Numbered from the stretch's first letter, positions 1 to 6,347 are shown. The stretch is 7,927 nucleotides of DNA from Acidobacterium sp. (GCA_003152595.1 PMAM01000046.1:43983-51909), one strand, 5' to 3'. Translations and numbers: made by a program. Notes: a model not told the origin generated them from the letters alone.

Positions 1-878
1 CCAATCTCCAGCGGATTCACATTCCCCATCAGGCACATGCGATCGCCCACCCGGCGCTTCACCTCGGTGATGTGCCGCTGCTTGCCCCAGTTCAGCACGT
101 TGAATCCGGTGTCCGGCAGATGATCGAGGCACGCATCCACTTCAGCATCGTTGTGGTAGAGCTTCACCCAGTCCTTTGGGAACGCATCGCAGATTCTCTT
201 TAAATAAGGATGGGCGAACTCCAGGTAGTGCTCTTCGTTGATGAATCCAACGATGTCGTCGAGGATGAAAATGCTCTCGACGCCGTCCCCCATCACTTTC
301 TGCTGCGCCTTCAGCCAGTCGATAATCACCCGCGTGCACAGATCGATCAGCTTGTGCGCGCCCTCCGGGTTCTCCACCAGGTCGATCATGAACTCCGTCG
401 TGCCCCGCACAAACCCCGCCGTGCACAGCGGCCCGCGTGACGTCACCATCGGCAGAATGTACCCCGCGTCCAGAATCCGCTGCCGCGCCATCTTGATCCG
501 GTGCAGCGTCAGTCCGGCAAACCCGTCCGCCTCCACCTCATACTCTGGAAAATTGTCGATGTCCTCGAGGCGATAGAGCGTGTGATACTCGCTCGGCGTG
601 TTGTCCTGCCAGAACTTGATCTTCGACCCCAGCACCGACGGCTCCGCCGCCATCCCGTACTCCATCCACCACGACGGAATGAAGATGATGTCCGGAAATT
701 CCCGCATGATTTTCAAATTCGACTGGAACCACAGCTCCGGATCGAGAAAATAATCCAGGTGCTGAATCCCGAGATATCCCGGAATCCAGGGGCTGTCCAC
801 AATCAGCGCCATCGGGATCTTGTCCATCTTTTCCCGCCGTGCCGCGCGCTTAAATGTTTCCCATTGTTCTGGCAGCAT
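1..878 (-). CDS. URO-D-fold protein (uroporphyrinogen decarboxylase / MtaA-like superfamily), 3' end outside window
   Basis: The frame is open for 292 codons from an ATG at 878 to the left edge, so the C-terminus is missing. The start is set by a GGAGG seven bases upstream (886-890). Seen: MDKIPMALIVDSPWIPGY near the N-terminus, a SRGPLCTAGF segment at about residues 147-156, ILDDI at about 205-209, LYHNDAEVDAC at 240-250 and MGNVNP at 284-289. The last resembles the GNVDP segment of the URO-D barrel. The N-terminal QAGRYLPE-type signature of true HemE, with its substrate-binding Arg, is absent. I therefore infer a member of the wider superfamily, which includes cobalamin/coenzyme M methyltransferases, rather than the heme enzyme. 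MtaA-type proteins bind zinc through His-x-Cys and a later Cys; here the aligned place reads His242-Asn-Asp. The substrate is unknown. The nearest upstream genes on this strand are an MFS transporter and a LacI regulator, which suggests a catabolic role. Fold assignment is fairly sure; function is not. Confidence 0.82.
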   Translation of the reverse strand, partial: MLPEQWETFKRAARREKMDKIPMALIVDSPWIPGYLGIQHLDYFLDPELWFQSNLKIMREFPDIIFIPSWWMEYGMAAEPSVLGSKIKFWQDNTPSEYHTLYRLEDIDNFPEYEVEADGFAGLTLHRIKMARQRILDAGYILPMVTSRGPLCTAGFVRGTTEFMIDLVENPEGAHKLIDLCTRVIIDWLKAQQKVMGDGVESIFILDDIVGFINEEHYLEFAHPYLKRICDAFPKDWVKLYHNDAEVDACLDHLPDTGFNVLNWGKQRHITEVKRRVGDRMCLMGNVNPLEI

Positions 879-885
879 ACTTTTT

Positions 886-890
886 CCTCC
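886..890 (-). promoter_or_regulatory. Ribosome binding site of the URO-D-fold gene
   Basis: A perfect GGAGG lies on the minus strand seven bases before the ATG at 878 (GGAGG-AAAAAGT-ATG). It decides the start of a gene that is otherwise cut by the window edge. It is the clearest Shine-Dalgarno sequence in the window. Confidence 0.75.
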
Positions 891-915
891 CACTCGCCGT
901 CAGGAGCCAGAAACC

Positions 916-921
916 TCTATA
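916..921 (-). promoter_or_regulatory. Possible -10 element for the URO-D-fold gene
   Basis: TATAGA on the minus strand lies about 37 bases before the ATG at 878, which would give a leader of roughly 30 bases. No convincing -35 hexamer is seen at normal spacing. A separate promoter is expected here because a strong terminator at 1187-1231 closes the upstream transcript. This is a weak call. Confidence 0.25.
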
Positions 922-995
922 GCTCAGCAATATCGCAGTGCTTGCCGCCCATCCCATCCAGCCACTGCCGGGCGCCCGCTCTTCCCGTGCCGATA

Positions 996-1011
996 TTGTT
1001 TACCATAACAA
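996..1011. promoter_or_regulatory. AT-rich inverted repeat, possible operator
   Basis: TTGTT and AACAA arms flank six bases in a locally AT-rich patch about 120 bases upstream of the URO-D-fold gene. The arms are perfect but short, and there is no central CG as in classical LacI operators. It could be a regulator site or just promoter-like DNA. Confidence 0.22.
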
Positions 1012-1186
1012 CAAATCATTAGGCAAAGCTATTCTTTGAGCCTCTGCAAGGCGCTCCCGCCATGCCGAAAGGACGGTGCTGCGAGCGTTCTTGCCGCTCC
1101 TCTTTCTCGCCTCCGGTGCGGATAACATCACGTTCGCATGAGTTCCCCACCGGTCGCCCCGACTCGCGCAACTCGCCTTTTCCGGT

Positions 1187-1231
1187 AAAGAAAAAGTCCC
1201 CGGCCCGGCAAGCCTCGCCGGTTCCGGGGAC
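1187..1231 (-). terminator. Rho-independent terminator after the MFS gene
   Basis: An 8-bp arm GTCCCCGG (1196-1203) pairs perfectly with CCGGGGAC (1224-1231). The stem continues after a small internal loop with CCGGC (1205-1209) against GCCGG (1217-1221), leaving a 7-base loop. Read on the minus strand the hairpin is followed directly by TTTTTCTTT, which gives the direction. It sits about 115 bases past the MFS stop codon and ends the lacI-MFS transcript, which separates it from the URO-D-fold gene. Confidence 0.85.
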
Positions 1232-1346
1232 CCCCGTCGTGTTCGTGATCAGACCATTCATCCACCCACGACAAGAGCCCGCGGGCTCCGGATTCTCCCT
1301 CCATGTATCGATCCGTTATTGCGGCTCTGCTATCGAAAAACGCCAC

Positions 1347-2519
1347 TTACCTGCCCGGCTCCGCCAGCATCGCCTTCTCCGCTGCCGCCAGCAGCAGGAT
1401 CACGCCCAGCGCCGCGAGCGGCACGAAAAATCCCACCCGCAGCGATCCCGTCCCGGTCGACACCAGCCCCGTCACCCACGGCAACACCGCACCGCCGCTC
1501 GCCGTCATGGCAAAGACCCACCCCGTGTTCCAGTGGTCGCCCACCCGCCCCAGCATCCGCGAAACCGCGATCGGAAACACCGGCCCGAACCCTGCCCCAG
1601 CCAACGCTACAGCCGCCAGCACCACAGCTGTTGAATGCGGCGCCACCAGCCAGACCACCGCCGTTAGTGACAGGACCAGCCCGGGCAGCAGGACCGCCCG
1701 CTCCGGTACTGCCTTCAGCGCCCACGCCCCCAGCCATCGTCCCCCGAGCAGCGCGATCCAGTAGAGCGAAACCACCAGGCTCGCCCTCGCCACCGTCATG
1801 CCGCTGAATCGATGCGCATAGGTTGTAATCCACCCGCCCACCACGGTTTCGACGCCCACATAGAGGAAGAGAAATACAGCAAAAAAGACAAGAACTCCGG
1901 CTTCTGACCGAAGCGTCGCGCCCCCTGCTCCGCTCCGCGCCGGTTCCGGCTCTCGCCACTGGGTCAGCAAGGCTGCGAACATCGCCGCCGTTCCCCCCGC
2001 CAGCAGCACCAGCAATCCCCCCACGCGTCCCGCGCGTTCTCCGGCCGCAATCAGCCACGGACATGCGACCGCGCCAATCCCCCACCACAGATTCACAATT
2101 GAGATTCGCCGCGCCCGATCCCCCGCTCCTGCTCCTCTCTCCCCCATCATTCCCACCATCAGGTTCGTCGCCGTCACAGAGAGTCCCACACCCAGGCCCA
2201 CCAGCGCGAATGCGGTCAGGGCCAGAGCATGTCCCAGCGAGGCTCCCGCTGTTCGGCCCGCCGCGATCAGCAGCAGAACTCCCGCTGTCATCGAGGAATA
2301 ACCCAGCGGCAGGTTCCGCCGCAGACGGTGCGGTGAAAAAATCGATCCCACCGTCGAGGCCATGAATAATGCGGCGAAGAAGGCTCCCGACTGCACGTCG
2401 CGGAGTCCCCAGCGTGCCGCCAGCACGGGCAGCAGCGGTCCCGGCAGCACGGTCACCATGCCGCACACCACAAATCCGGAACACAGGAGCGAGAAACGGG
2501 GGGCGCGCGGGACGGTCAT
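1347..2519 (-). CDS. MFS transporter, sugar:H+ symporter-like
   Basis: This 390-residue inner-membrane protein has the length and alternating hydrophobic helices of a 12-helix major facilitator. Seen: helix 1 within about residues 9-34; a charged loop 2-3 (HRLRRN, 64-69) after GSIFS in the place of the family loop motif; NLWWGIGAVACPWL at 143-156; a polar central loop at about 188-206; and FLYVGVETVVGGW at 218-230, which opens the second half. That last pattern and GFGPVFP (310-316) resemble the FHS/GlcP-type sugar symporters, so uptake of a sugar or similar small solute is inferred; the substrate cannot be read from sequence. The ATG at 2519 is kept because a later start would cut helix 1, although no good Shine-Dalgarno is visible. 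The gene follows lacI by 82 bp on the same strand with no terminator between, so the two are probably cotranscribed, and it ends before the terminator at 1187-1231. An exporter role is not excluded. Confidence 0.88.
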   Translation of the reverse strand: MTVPRAPRFSLLCSGFVVCGMVTVLPGPLLPVLAARWGLRDVQSGAFFAALFMASTVGSIFSPHRLRRNLPLGYSSMTAGVLLLIAAGRTAGASLGHALALTAFALVGLGVGLSVTATNLMVGMMGERGAGAGDRARRISIVNLWWGIGAVACPWLIAAGERAGRVGGLLVLLAGGTAAMFAALLTQWREPEPARSGAGGATLRSEAGVLVFFAVFLFLYVGVETVVGGWITTYAHRFSGMTVARASLVVSLYWIALLGGRWLGAWALKAVPERAVLLPGLVLSLTAVVWLVAPHSTAVVLAAVALAGAGFGPVFPIAVSRMLGRVGDHWNTGWVFAMTASGGAVLPWVTGLVSTGTGSLRVGFFVPLAALGVILLLAAAEKAMLAEPGR

Positions 2520-2557
2520 CGAAAGCCGATTCTACTGCCAGCGAACTAGCTTCCGTC

Positions 2558-2592
2558 CGCTACCCGCTACCCGCTACAGGCTACCGGCTACC
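2558..2592. repeat. Five-copy imperfect 7-bp tandem repeat
   Basis: Five successive heptamers read CGCTACC, CGCTACC, CGCTACA, GGCTACC, GGCTACC, all with a GCTAC core. They lie in the 82-bp gap between the lacI stop and the MFS start. There is no strong fold-back in the run. Heptamer arrays of this kind can grow and shrink by slippage; an effect on MFS expression is only a possibility. Confidence 0.8.
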
Positions 2593-2601
2593 AGCTGTGT
2601 C

Positions 2602-3720
2602 TTATTTTCTCTTCATGCGCGCCGGGTTCGGCGGCAGCGTCGATTCGCGAATGATCAGCTCAGGCACAATCGATACCTCATCGCGATGTTCCTGCTGCCC
2701 GCGAATCCTCTGCAGCAGCATCTTCGCCGCCGTGTTGCCCATGCTGTTCAGCGGCTGCCGGATCGTCGTCAGGCTCGGAGTGTGATACGCCGCCCCCTGG
2801 ATGTCGTCGAACCCGATCACCGAAACATCCTCCGGCACACGCAGGCCTGCGTCACGCAACGCCCGGATCGCCCCGATCGCCGCAATGTCATTGAAGGACA
2901 CCAGCGCCGTGAACGGCCGCTTCGCCGCCAGCAGCTTCGGCACCACCGGATAGCCCAGTTCCGGCGACGACAGGTTCTGCTCCAGCTGCACCACCAGCTC
3001 CGGCGCAATCTCCAGCCCCAGATCTTTTGCCACCGCCATCAGGCTCTTCCAGCGGTCGTCGGAGTCCGAGCTGAACGTCTGCCCGCGCATGAACGCGATC
3101 TGCCGGTGCCCCAGCTGATACAGATGCCGCAGCGTCAGCTCCGCCGCCCGCCCGTGATCGAGCACGATCCGCGTAACCCCCGGCAGCGCCTTGTGCCCCG
3201 CCACCGCAACCACCGGCAACGGCAGACTGTGCTGCAGCGCCGTATCGATGGCTATAAATCCCTCCACCGAACGGTCCATCAGCAGCCCTGGATATTCTTC
3301 GATCAGGTCCGCTTTCCGCCGGTGACTCGCAGTCAGGTAGAAATATCCCTCTTCGATCAGCACTTCCTCGATGCCGCTCATCACCAGCACCGAGTAGCCA
3401 TCGCTCAGTTCCGGAACCAGCACACCCACCGAGAAGCTCTGCCGCCGCCGCAGCGAGCGCGCAAAAAAGCTTGGCCGGTACTCAAATTTCTTCGCCGCTG
3501 CGATCACCCGGTCCCGCGTCTCCTGCGGGATCGATCGCACCCCCGGCGCGTTGTTCAGAACCAGTGAGATCGTCGCCGGCGAGAGATCCAGATAGTCGCC
3601 CAGCGTGCGCAGACTGATCGGCCGCGGCGGCAGGAATTGGCCCTTTGCCGCTTCACCCGATGCTTCCGGTGCCTGCTCCACTTTCTTCGCCGCTGCTTTC
3701 CGTCGTCCGCCCATTCCCAA
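2602..3720 (-). CDS. LacI-family transcriptional regulator
   Basis: This 372-residue protein (numbered from a TTG at 3720) has the LacI layout. A helix-turn-helix at about residues 35-60 contains SPATISLVLN, close to the family's ATVSRVLN. A hinge helix follows (FFARSLRRR, 85-93). A periplasmic-binding-protein-like sugar domain starts at VGVLVPEL (98-105) and includes VEGFIAID, VSFND (274-278), VIGFDD (301-306) and PSLTTIRQP (315-323). It would bind DNA as a dimer and respond to a small ligand, probably a sugar or a relative. About 34 residues rich in Ala, Lys and Glu precede the HTH, which in most members starts near residue 1-5. The start is uncertain: ATG at 3714 is an equal candidate, and neither has a good Shine-Dalgarno. 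The gene is first in a set with the MFS gene and divergent from mrdA. A palindrome just upstream (3724-3733) could allow autorepression. Confidence 0.93.
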   Translation of the reverse strand: MGMGGRRKAAAKKVEQAPEASGEAAKGQFLPPRPISLRTLGDYLDLSPATISLVLNNAPGVRSIPQETRDRVIAAAKKFEYRPSFFARSLRRRQSFSVGVLVPELSDGYSVLVMSGIEEVLIEEGYFYLTASHRRKADLIEEYPGLLMDRSVEGFIAIDTALQHSLPLPVVAVAGHKALPGVTRIVLDHGRAAELTLRHLYQLGHRQIAFMRGQTFSSDSDDRWKSLMAVAKDLGLEIAPELVVQLEQNLSSPELGYPVVPKLLAAKRPFTALVSFNDIAAIGAIRALRDAGLRVPEDVSVIGFDDIQGAAYHTPSLTTIRQPLNSMGNTAAKMLLQRIRGQQEHRDEVSIVPELIIRESTLPPNPARMKRK

Positions 3721-3723
3721 GTT

Positions 3724-3733
3724 GTAACGTTGC
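3724..3733. promoter_or_regulatory. Candidate LacI-family operator upstream of lacI
   Basis: A central AACGTT palindrome (3726-3731) extends to GNAACGTTNC. The CG at its centre matches the usual symmetry of LacI-family operators. It begins four bases before the TTG start and would overlap the start of transcription if TAGATT on the minus strand (3746-3741) is the -10. A second inverted repeat, GTTGTA (3721-3726) and TACAAC (3745-3750), surrounds it. Binding is inferred, not shown. Confidence 0.4.
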
Positions 3734-3849
3734 CGGCGGGAATCTACAACTAAAATGCCACTCCTGCCGTCCCCGCCTGGATTCGCGCTATCCTTATATC
3801 ACCCTTTCGCATAAAAGGATGGCCCGTTTTCAAGGCACGCTGCGGGCCT

Positions 3850-3853
3850 GGAG
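3850..3853 (+). promoter_or_regulatory. Possible ribosome binding site of mrdA
   Basis: GGAG lies 12 bases before the GTG at 3866, longer than the common spacing of 5-9. It is the only Shine-Dalgarno-like tetramer close to this start. A TTATAT at 3794-3799 could be a -10 for this gene, but no -35 is recognisable. Confidence 0.4.
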
Positions 3854-3865
3854 CCTCCCTGATCT

Positions 3866-5869
3866 GTGCTGAACCGCGACGAAAAACTCCCGCCACTCCG
3901 CCTCGCCGTCATCCAGTACATCATCGCGGCGATCCTGGCCATTCTTGTCTTTGGCCTGTGGCGCCTTCAGGTGGTCGGCGGCCAGAACTACCACGCCCTC
4001 GCTGAAGCCAACCGCATCCGCAAGGTTCCCATCCTCGCCCCCCGCGGCAAAATCTTCGACCGCGAAGGCCGCCTGATCGTCGACAACTATCCCTCCGTCT
4101 CCTGCTTCCTCGTTCGCGAGCAGGGGCACGACGTCACGCCCGACCTCCCGCTCATCGCGCGCGGCCTCCACATGACCGTCGACCAGATCGACGCCATCCT
4201 GAAGAAGTATCTCCTCGCCCCAAAATACGAGCCTCTGCCGCTCCGACAGGACATCACCCCGGACGAAGAGGAGTTCATCGAAGCGCACAAGGACGAGCTA
4301 CCCGAACTCGACACCATCCAGGAGCAGCGCCGCCTCTATCCCCGCGACGGTTTCGCCGCTCATCTCGTCGGCTACGTCGGCGAGGTCAGCGAAGAAATGC
4401 TGAATGACCCTCGTTACGCCATGTATGAGCCCGGCGATGTCGTCGGCCGCTCCGGCGTTGAAGCTTCCTACGATGGCATCCTGCGCGGCGAAGACGGCTC
4501 CGAAGACGTCGTCGTGGATAGCCATGGCCGCGAGGTTGGCCGCCTCGGCACCGAGCCCGCTAAACCGGGACAGAGCCTCCGCCTCACTATCGATCTCGAC
4601 GTCCAGCGCGCCGCCGAAAACGCTTTGGGCGACCGCAATGGCGCCATGATCGCTATCGATCCCCACACCGGAGAAGTGCTGGCCCTCGTCAGTCGTCCAG
4701 CATTCGATCCCAATGCCTTCGCGGTGCGCATCAGCCGTGACGAATGGAACAAGTACATCACCGATCCCGACCACCCCCTGATGGACAAAGCCATTCAGGC
4801 GCAGCTCGCCCCGGGTTCGACTTTCAAAATCATCATGTCCCTTGCCGGCCTTGAGGAAGGCGTTGCTCAGGACATGACCGTCCACTGTTCCGGCGGCGTA
4901 AACCTCTTCGGCACCTATCAGCGCTGCTGGGTCCATAGCGGCCACGGCGCGGTCAACATCGACAAAGCCATCTACCAGTCCTGCGACGTCTTCTTCTACA
5001 CACTCGCTGCGCGCCTTGGCATCGACAAAATCGCGTACTGGGCTCACGCTGTCGGACTCGGCTCCAAAACCGGCATCGATCTTCCCGATGAAGCCGCCGG
5101 CACCATGCCATCCGCCGAGTGGAAGATGAAGACCTTCCATCAAAGGTGGTACCCCGGAGAGGTCACCTCCGTCGGCATCGGCCAGGGCGCAGTCGCCGCG
5201 ACCCCCGTGCAAATGGTGCGAGCCATCGCCGGCATCGCCTCCGGTGGAGTTCTCCATCGTCCGCACGTCGTCTTCTCCGACGAGCTCAAGCCCGACGTCT
5301 ATCAGTCCATCATCGACTCCTACCCTGGCTCGGGCGATTCCACCTTCCACATGGACCCCTCCATCTGGGAAACCATCACCGACGCGATGGCCCTGGTGCC
5401 CACTCCCATCGGAACCGACAACAGCGCGCATCTGGAAGGCATCGACTTCGCCGGCAAGACAGGCAGCGCGCAGACCATGAGCAACGCCCTCGCCGCAAGG
5501 CTGGGCCATGCCCATTCCGTCAAAGACAATGCCTGGTTTGTCGGCTTCGCCCCGCGCCGGAATCCCGACATTGCGGTCTGCGTCCTCTTCGAGGCCGGAG
5601 AGCACGGCAAGCTGGCGGGCCGTCTCGCCTCCCGCGTCATTGCCGCCTACGTCGACAAGCAGCGCACGATGAACCACAACCTCATTGCCCAGCAACCGAA
5701 ACCAATTCAGGTTGGCGCGATGTGGTCCGATCCGGCCAATCCCAACGGCATGGGCGGCAAACCCCTGCCCCTGAAACCAGACCAGAAATCGAACCCGGAG
5801 CTGGCTTCCATTCGCGCGGGGCATTTCGCGGTCCCGGTCACCGCGAGCCCATCCACAGCAAGCCACTGA
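3866..5869 (+). CDS. mrdA: Penicillin-binding protein 2 (peptidoglycan DD-transpeptidase, class B)
   Basis: PBP2 cross-links peptidoglycan during cell elongation, working with RodA and MreBCD at the inner membrane, with its active site in the periplasm. The protein has 667 residues (E. coli PBP2 has 633). Seen in order: a short cytoplasmic N-terminus with one membrane anchor at about 13-32; a pedestal/dimerisation domain with APRGKIFDR (58-66), HLVGYVGE (166-173) and GRSGVEASYDGILRG (194-208); and a transpeptidase domain with all three motifs, SxxK as S318-T-F-K321, SxD as S372-C-D374 (Asp here, as in PBP2 rather than the SxN of many PBPs) and KTGS at 531-534. The last 70 or so residues after the domain are polar and Pro-rich. 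The GTG start at 3866 gives the expected short N-terminus before the anchor. It diverges from lacI, and neither mreC/mreD upstream nor rodA downstream is present, which is unusual for this gene. Confidence 0.95.
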   Translation: MLNRDEKLPPLRLAVIQYIIAAILAILVFGLWRLQVVGGQNYHALAEANRIRKVPILAPRGKIFDREGRLIVDNYPSVSCFLVREQGHDVTPDLPLIARGLHMTVDQIDAILKKYLLAPKYEPLPLRQDITPDEEEFIEAHKDELPELDTIQEQRRLYPRDGFAAHLVGYVGEVSEEMLNDPRYAMYEPGDVVGRSGVEASYDGILRGEDGSEDVVVDSHGREVGRLGTEPAKPGQSLRLTIDLDVQRAAENALGDRNGAMIAIDPHTGEVLALVSRPAFDPNAFAVRISRDEWNKYITDPDHPLMDKAIQAQLAPGSTFKIIMSLAGLEEGVAQDMTVHCSGGVNLFGTYQRCWVHSGHGAVNIDKAIYQSCDVFFYTLAARLGIDKIAYWAHAVGLGSKTGIDLPDEAAGTMPSAEWKMKTFHQRWYPGEVTSVGIGQGAVAATPVQMVRAIAGIASGGVLHRPHVVFSDELKPDVYQSIIDSYPGSGDSTFHMDPSIWETITDAMALVPTPIGTDNSAHLEGIDFAGKTGSAQTMSNALAARLGHAHSVKDNAWFVGFAPRRNPDIAVCVLFEAGEHGKLAGRLASRVIAAYVDKQRTMNHNLIAQQPKPIQVGAMWSDPANPNGMGGKPLPLKPDQKSNPELASIRAGHFAVPVTASPSTASH

Positions 5870-6022
5870 ACACACCAGACCACGAACCCCAAAAGCCAGG
5901 CACTCTTCTTTTTTCGCTGCCCCCGCCTTCAGGTGTGCGCGTGAGAGCGTGAGTTTCGAAATCTTCGGCCACAATATCTTGCGGTCCTGTTCAAATCGCA
6001 AAATTGTGCCCCGCAAAACCCC

Positions 6023-6054
6023 AGGGCTCCGATCGTTTGATTCGGGGGGCCTTT
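6023..6054 (+). terminator. Weak terminator candidate for mrdA
   Basis: GCTCCGA (6026-6032) can pair with TCGGGG (6042-6047) and, after a two-G bulge, with CC (6050-6051), followed by TTT. The stem has a G-T pair and the T run is only three bases. It is the first foldable element after the mrdA stop, but it lies about 150 bases downstream. Confidence 0.3.
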
Positions 6055-6060
6055 CGCGAA

Positions 6061-6084
6061 GCGGTCCCGCTTAAGCGGGACCGC
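6061..6084. repeat. Perfect 24-bp palindrome
   Basis: GCGGTCCCGCTT is followed at once by its exact reverse complement, with TTAA at the centre. Twelve perfect pairs without mismatch are far more than expected by chance. It could form a cruciform or an RNA stem, or be a symmetric protein site. It heads the hairpin cluster. Confidence 0.85.
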
Positions 6085-6092
6085 GGTAGAAG

Positions 6093-6112
6093 CCCTGGCC
6101 TTTAGGCCGGGG
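6093..6112. repeat. Hairpin with TTTA loop, copy 1
   Basis: CCCTGGCC (6093-6100) pairs with GGCCGGGG (6105-6112) through eight pairs, one of them T-G, around a TTTA loop. It shares the 12-base core GGCCTTTAGGCC with the hairpin at 6132-6150. Confidence 0.75.
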
Positions 6113-6131
6113 AACAAGCAACTCGAAAATC

Positions 6132-6150
6132 TCCGGCCTTTAGGCCCGGA
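6132..6150. repeat. Hairpin with TTTA loop, copy 2
   Basis: TCCGGCC (6132-6138) pairs with GGCCCGGA (6143-6150) around a TTTA loop, with one bulged C at 6147. The core GGCCTTTAGGCC (6135-6146) is identical to copy 1, while the outer stem differs yet still pairs. Confidence 0.72.
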
Positions 6151-6179
6151 AACCTTCAGGCGGTCACGCTGGTAATAAT

Positions 6180-6198
6180 CCTCCGGCAGAGCCGGAGG
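6180..6198. repeat. Hairpin with AGA loop, copy 1
   Basis: CCTCCGGC (6180-6187) pairs perfectly with GCCGGAGG (6191-6198) around an AGA loop. On the plus strand CTTTGGG follows, a poor T run, so termination is possible but not convincing. The CCGGCAGAGCCGG core recurs at 6348-6368. Confidence 0.75.
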
Positions 6199-6203
6199 CT
6201 TTG

Positions 6204-6238
6204 GGTTGCTGGCCCCTCAAAGGGGCCTGATCGCAACC
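6204..6238. repeat. Nested hairpin with GGTTGC/GCAACC outer stem
   Basis: An inner perfect stem GGCCCCT (6211-6217) and AGGGGCC (6221-6227) closes a CAA loop. It sits inside an outer 6-bp stem, GGTTGC (6204-6209) with GCAACC (6233-6238), with one unpaired base on the left and five on the right. Confidence 0.7.
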
Positions 6239-6347
6239 GCTGCAAAGTAAAAACAACTACACCGACCGCAAATCATTCCATCAGTGGCTTTGTAGATCAA
6301 AAGTCACAGCGGGTCGACAACTCCCGGAATTCTCAAAGTTCGACTGC

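Larger units (their letters stand above)
879..1346. other. 468-bp intergenic region between the MFS and URO-D-fold genes
   Basis: No gene is supported here. The stretch holds, in minus-strand order, a perfect 14-bp GC palindrome (GAGCCCGCGGGCTC, 1275-1288), the intrinsic terminator of the MFS transcript (1187-1231), an AT-rich patch with a short inverted repeat TTGTT-N6-AACAA (996-1011), a possible -10 element (916-921) and the ribosome binding site of the URO-D-fold gene (886-890). The AT-rich patch stands out against GC-rich surroundings and could be promoter or regulator-binding DNA. The remaining sequence shows nothing I recognise. Confidence 0.6.

Noticed and set aside
1..878. Calling the left-edge gene hemE (uroporphyrinogen decarboxylase)
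   Set aside because: It lacks the QAGRYLPE-type N-terminal signature and sits with a transporter and LacI regulator. The hemC-hemD genes at the other end are over 5 kb away with unrelated genes between.
1236..1272. GTCGTG and CACGAC arms flanking a 25-base loop
   Set aside because: Only six pairs over a long loop next to a much stronger terminator; this is expected by chance in GC-rich DNA.
1330..2484. 384-codon frame overlapping the MFS gene on the same strand
   Set aside because: It is a shifted-frame shadow, Gly/Arg-rich with no membrane pattern. The frame at 1347-2519 gives a clear transporter.
2362..3567. 401-codon frame on the plus strand opposite lacI
   Set aside because: The product is Arg/Gln/His-rich noise, while the minus strand encodes a complete LacI protein with HTH and ligand domain.
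4298..6016. Long open frame of 572 codons on the minus strand opposite mrdA
   Set aside because: It mirrors a gene with all PBP2 catalytic motifs. High third-position GC keeps the opposite strand free of stops. The translated product is Gly/Asp/Val-rich and matches no family I know.
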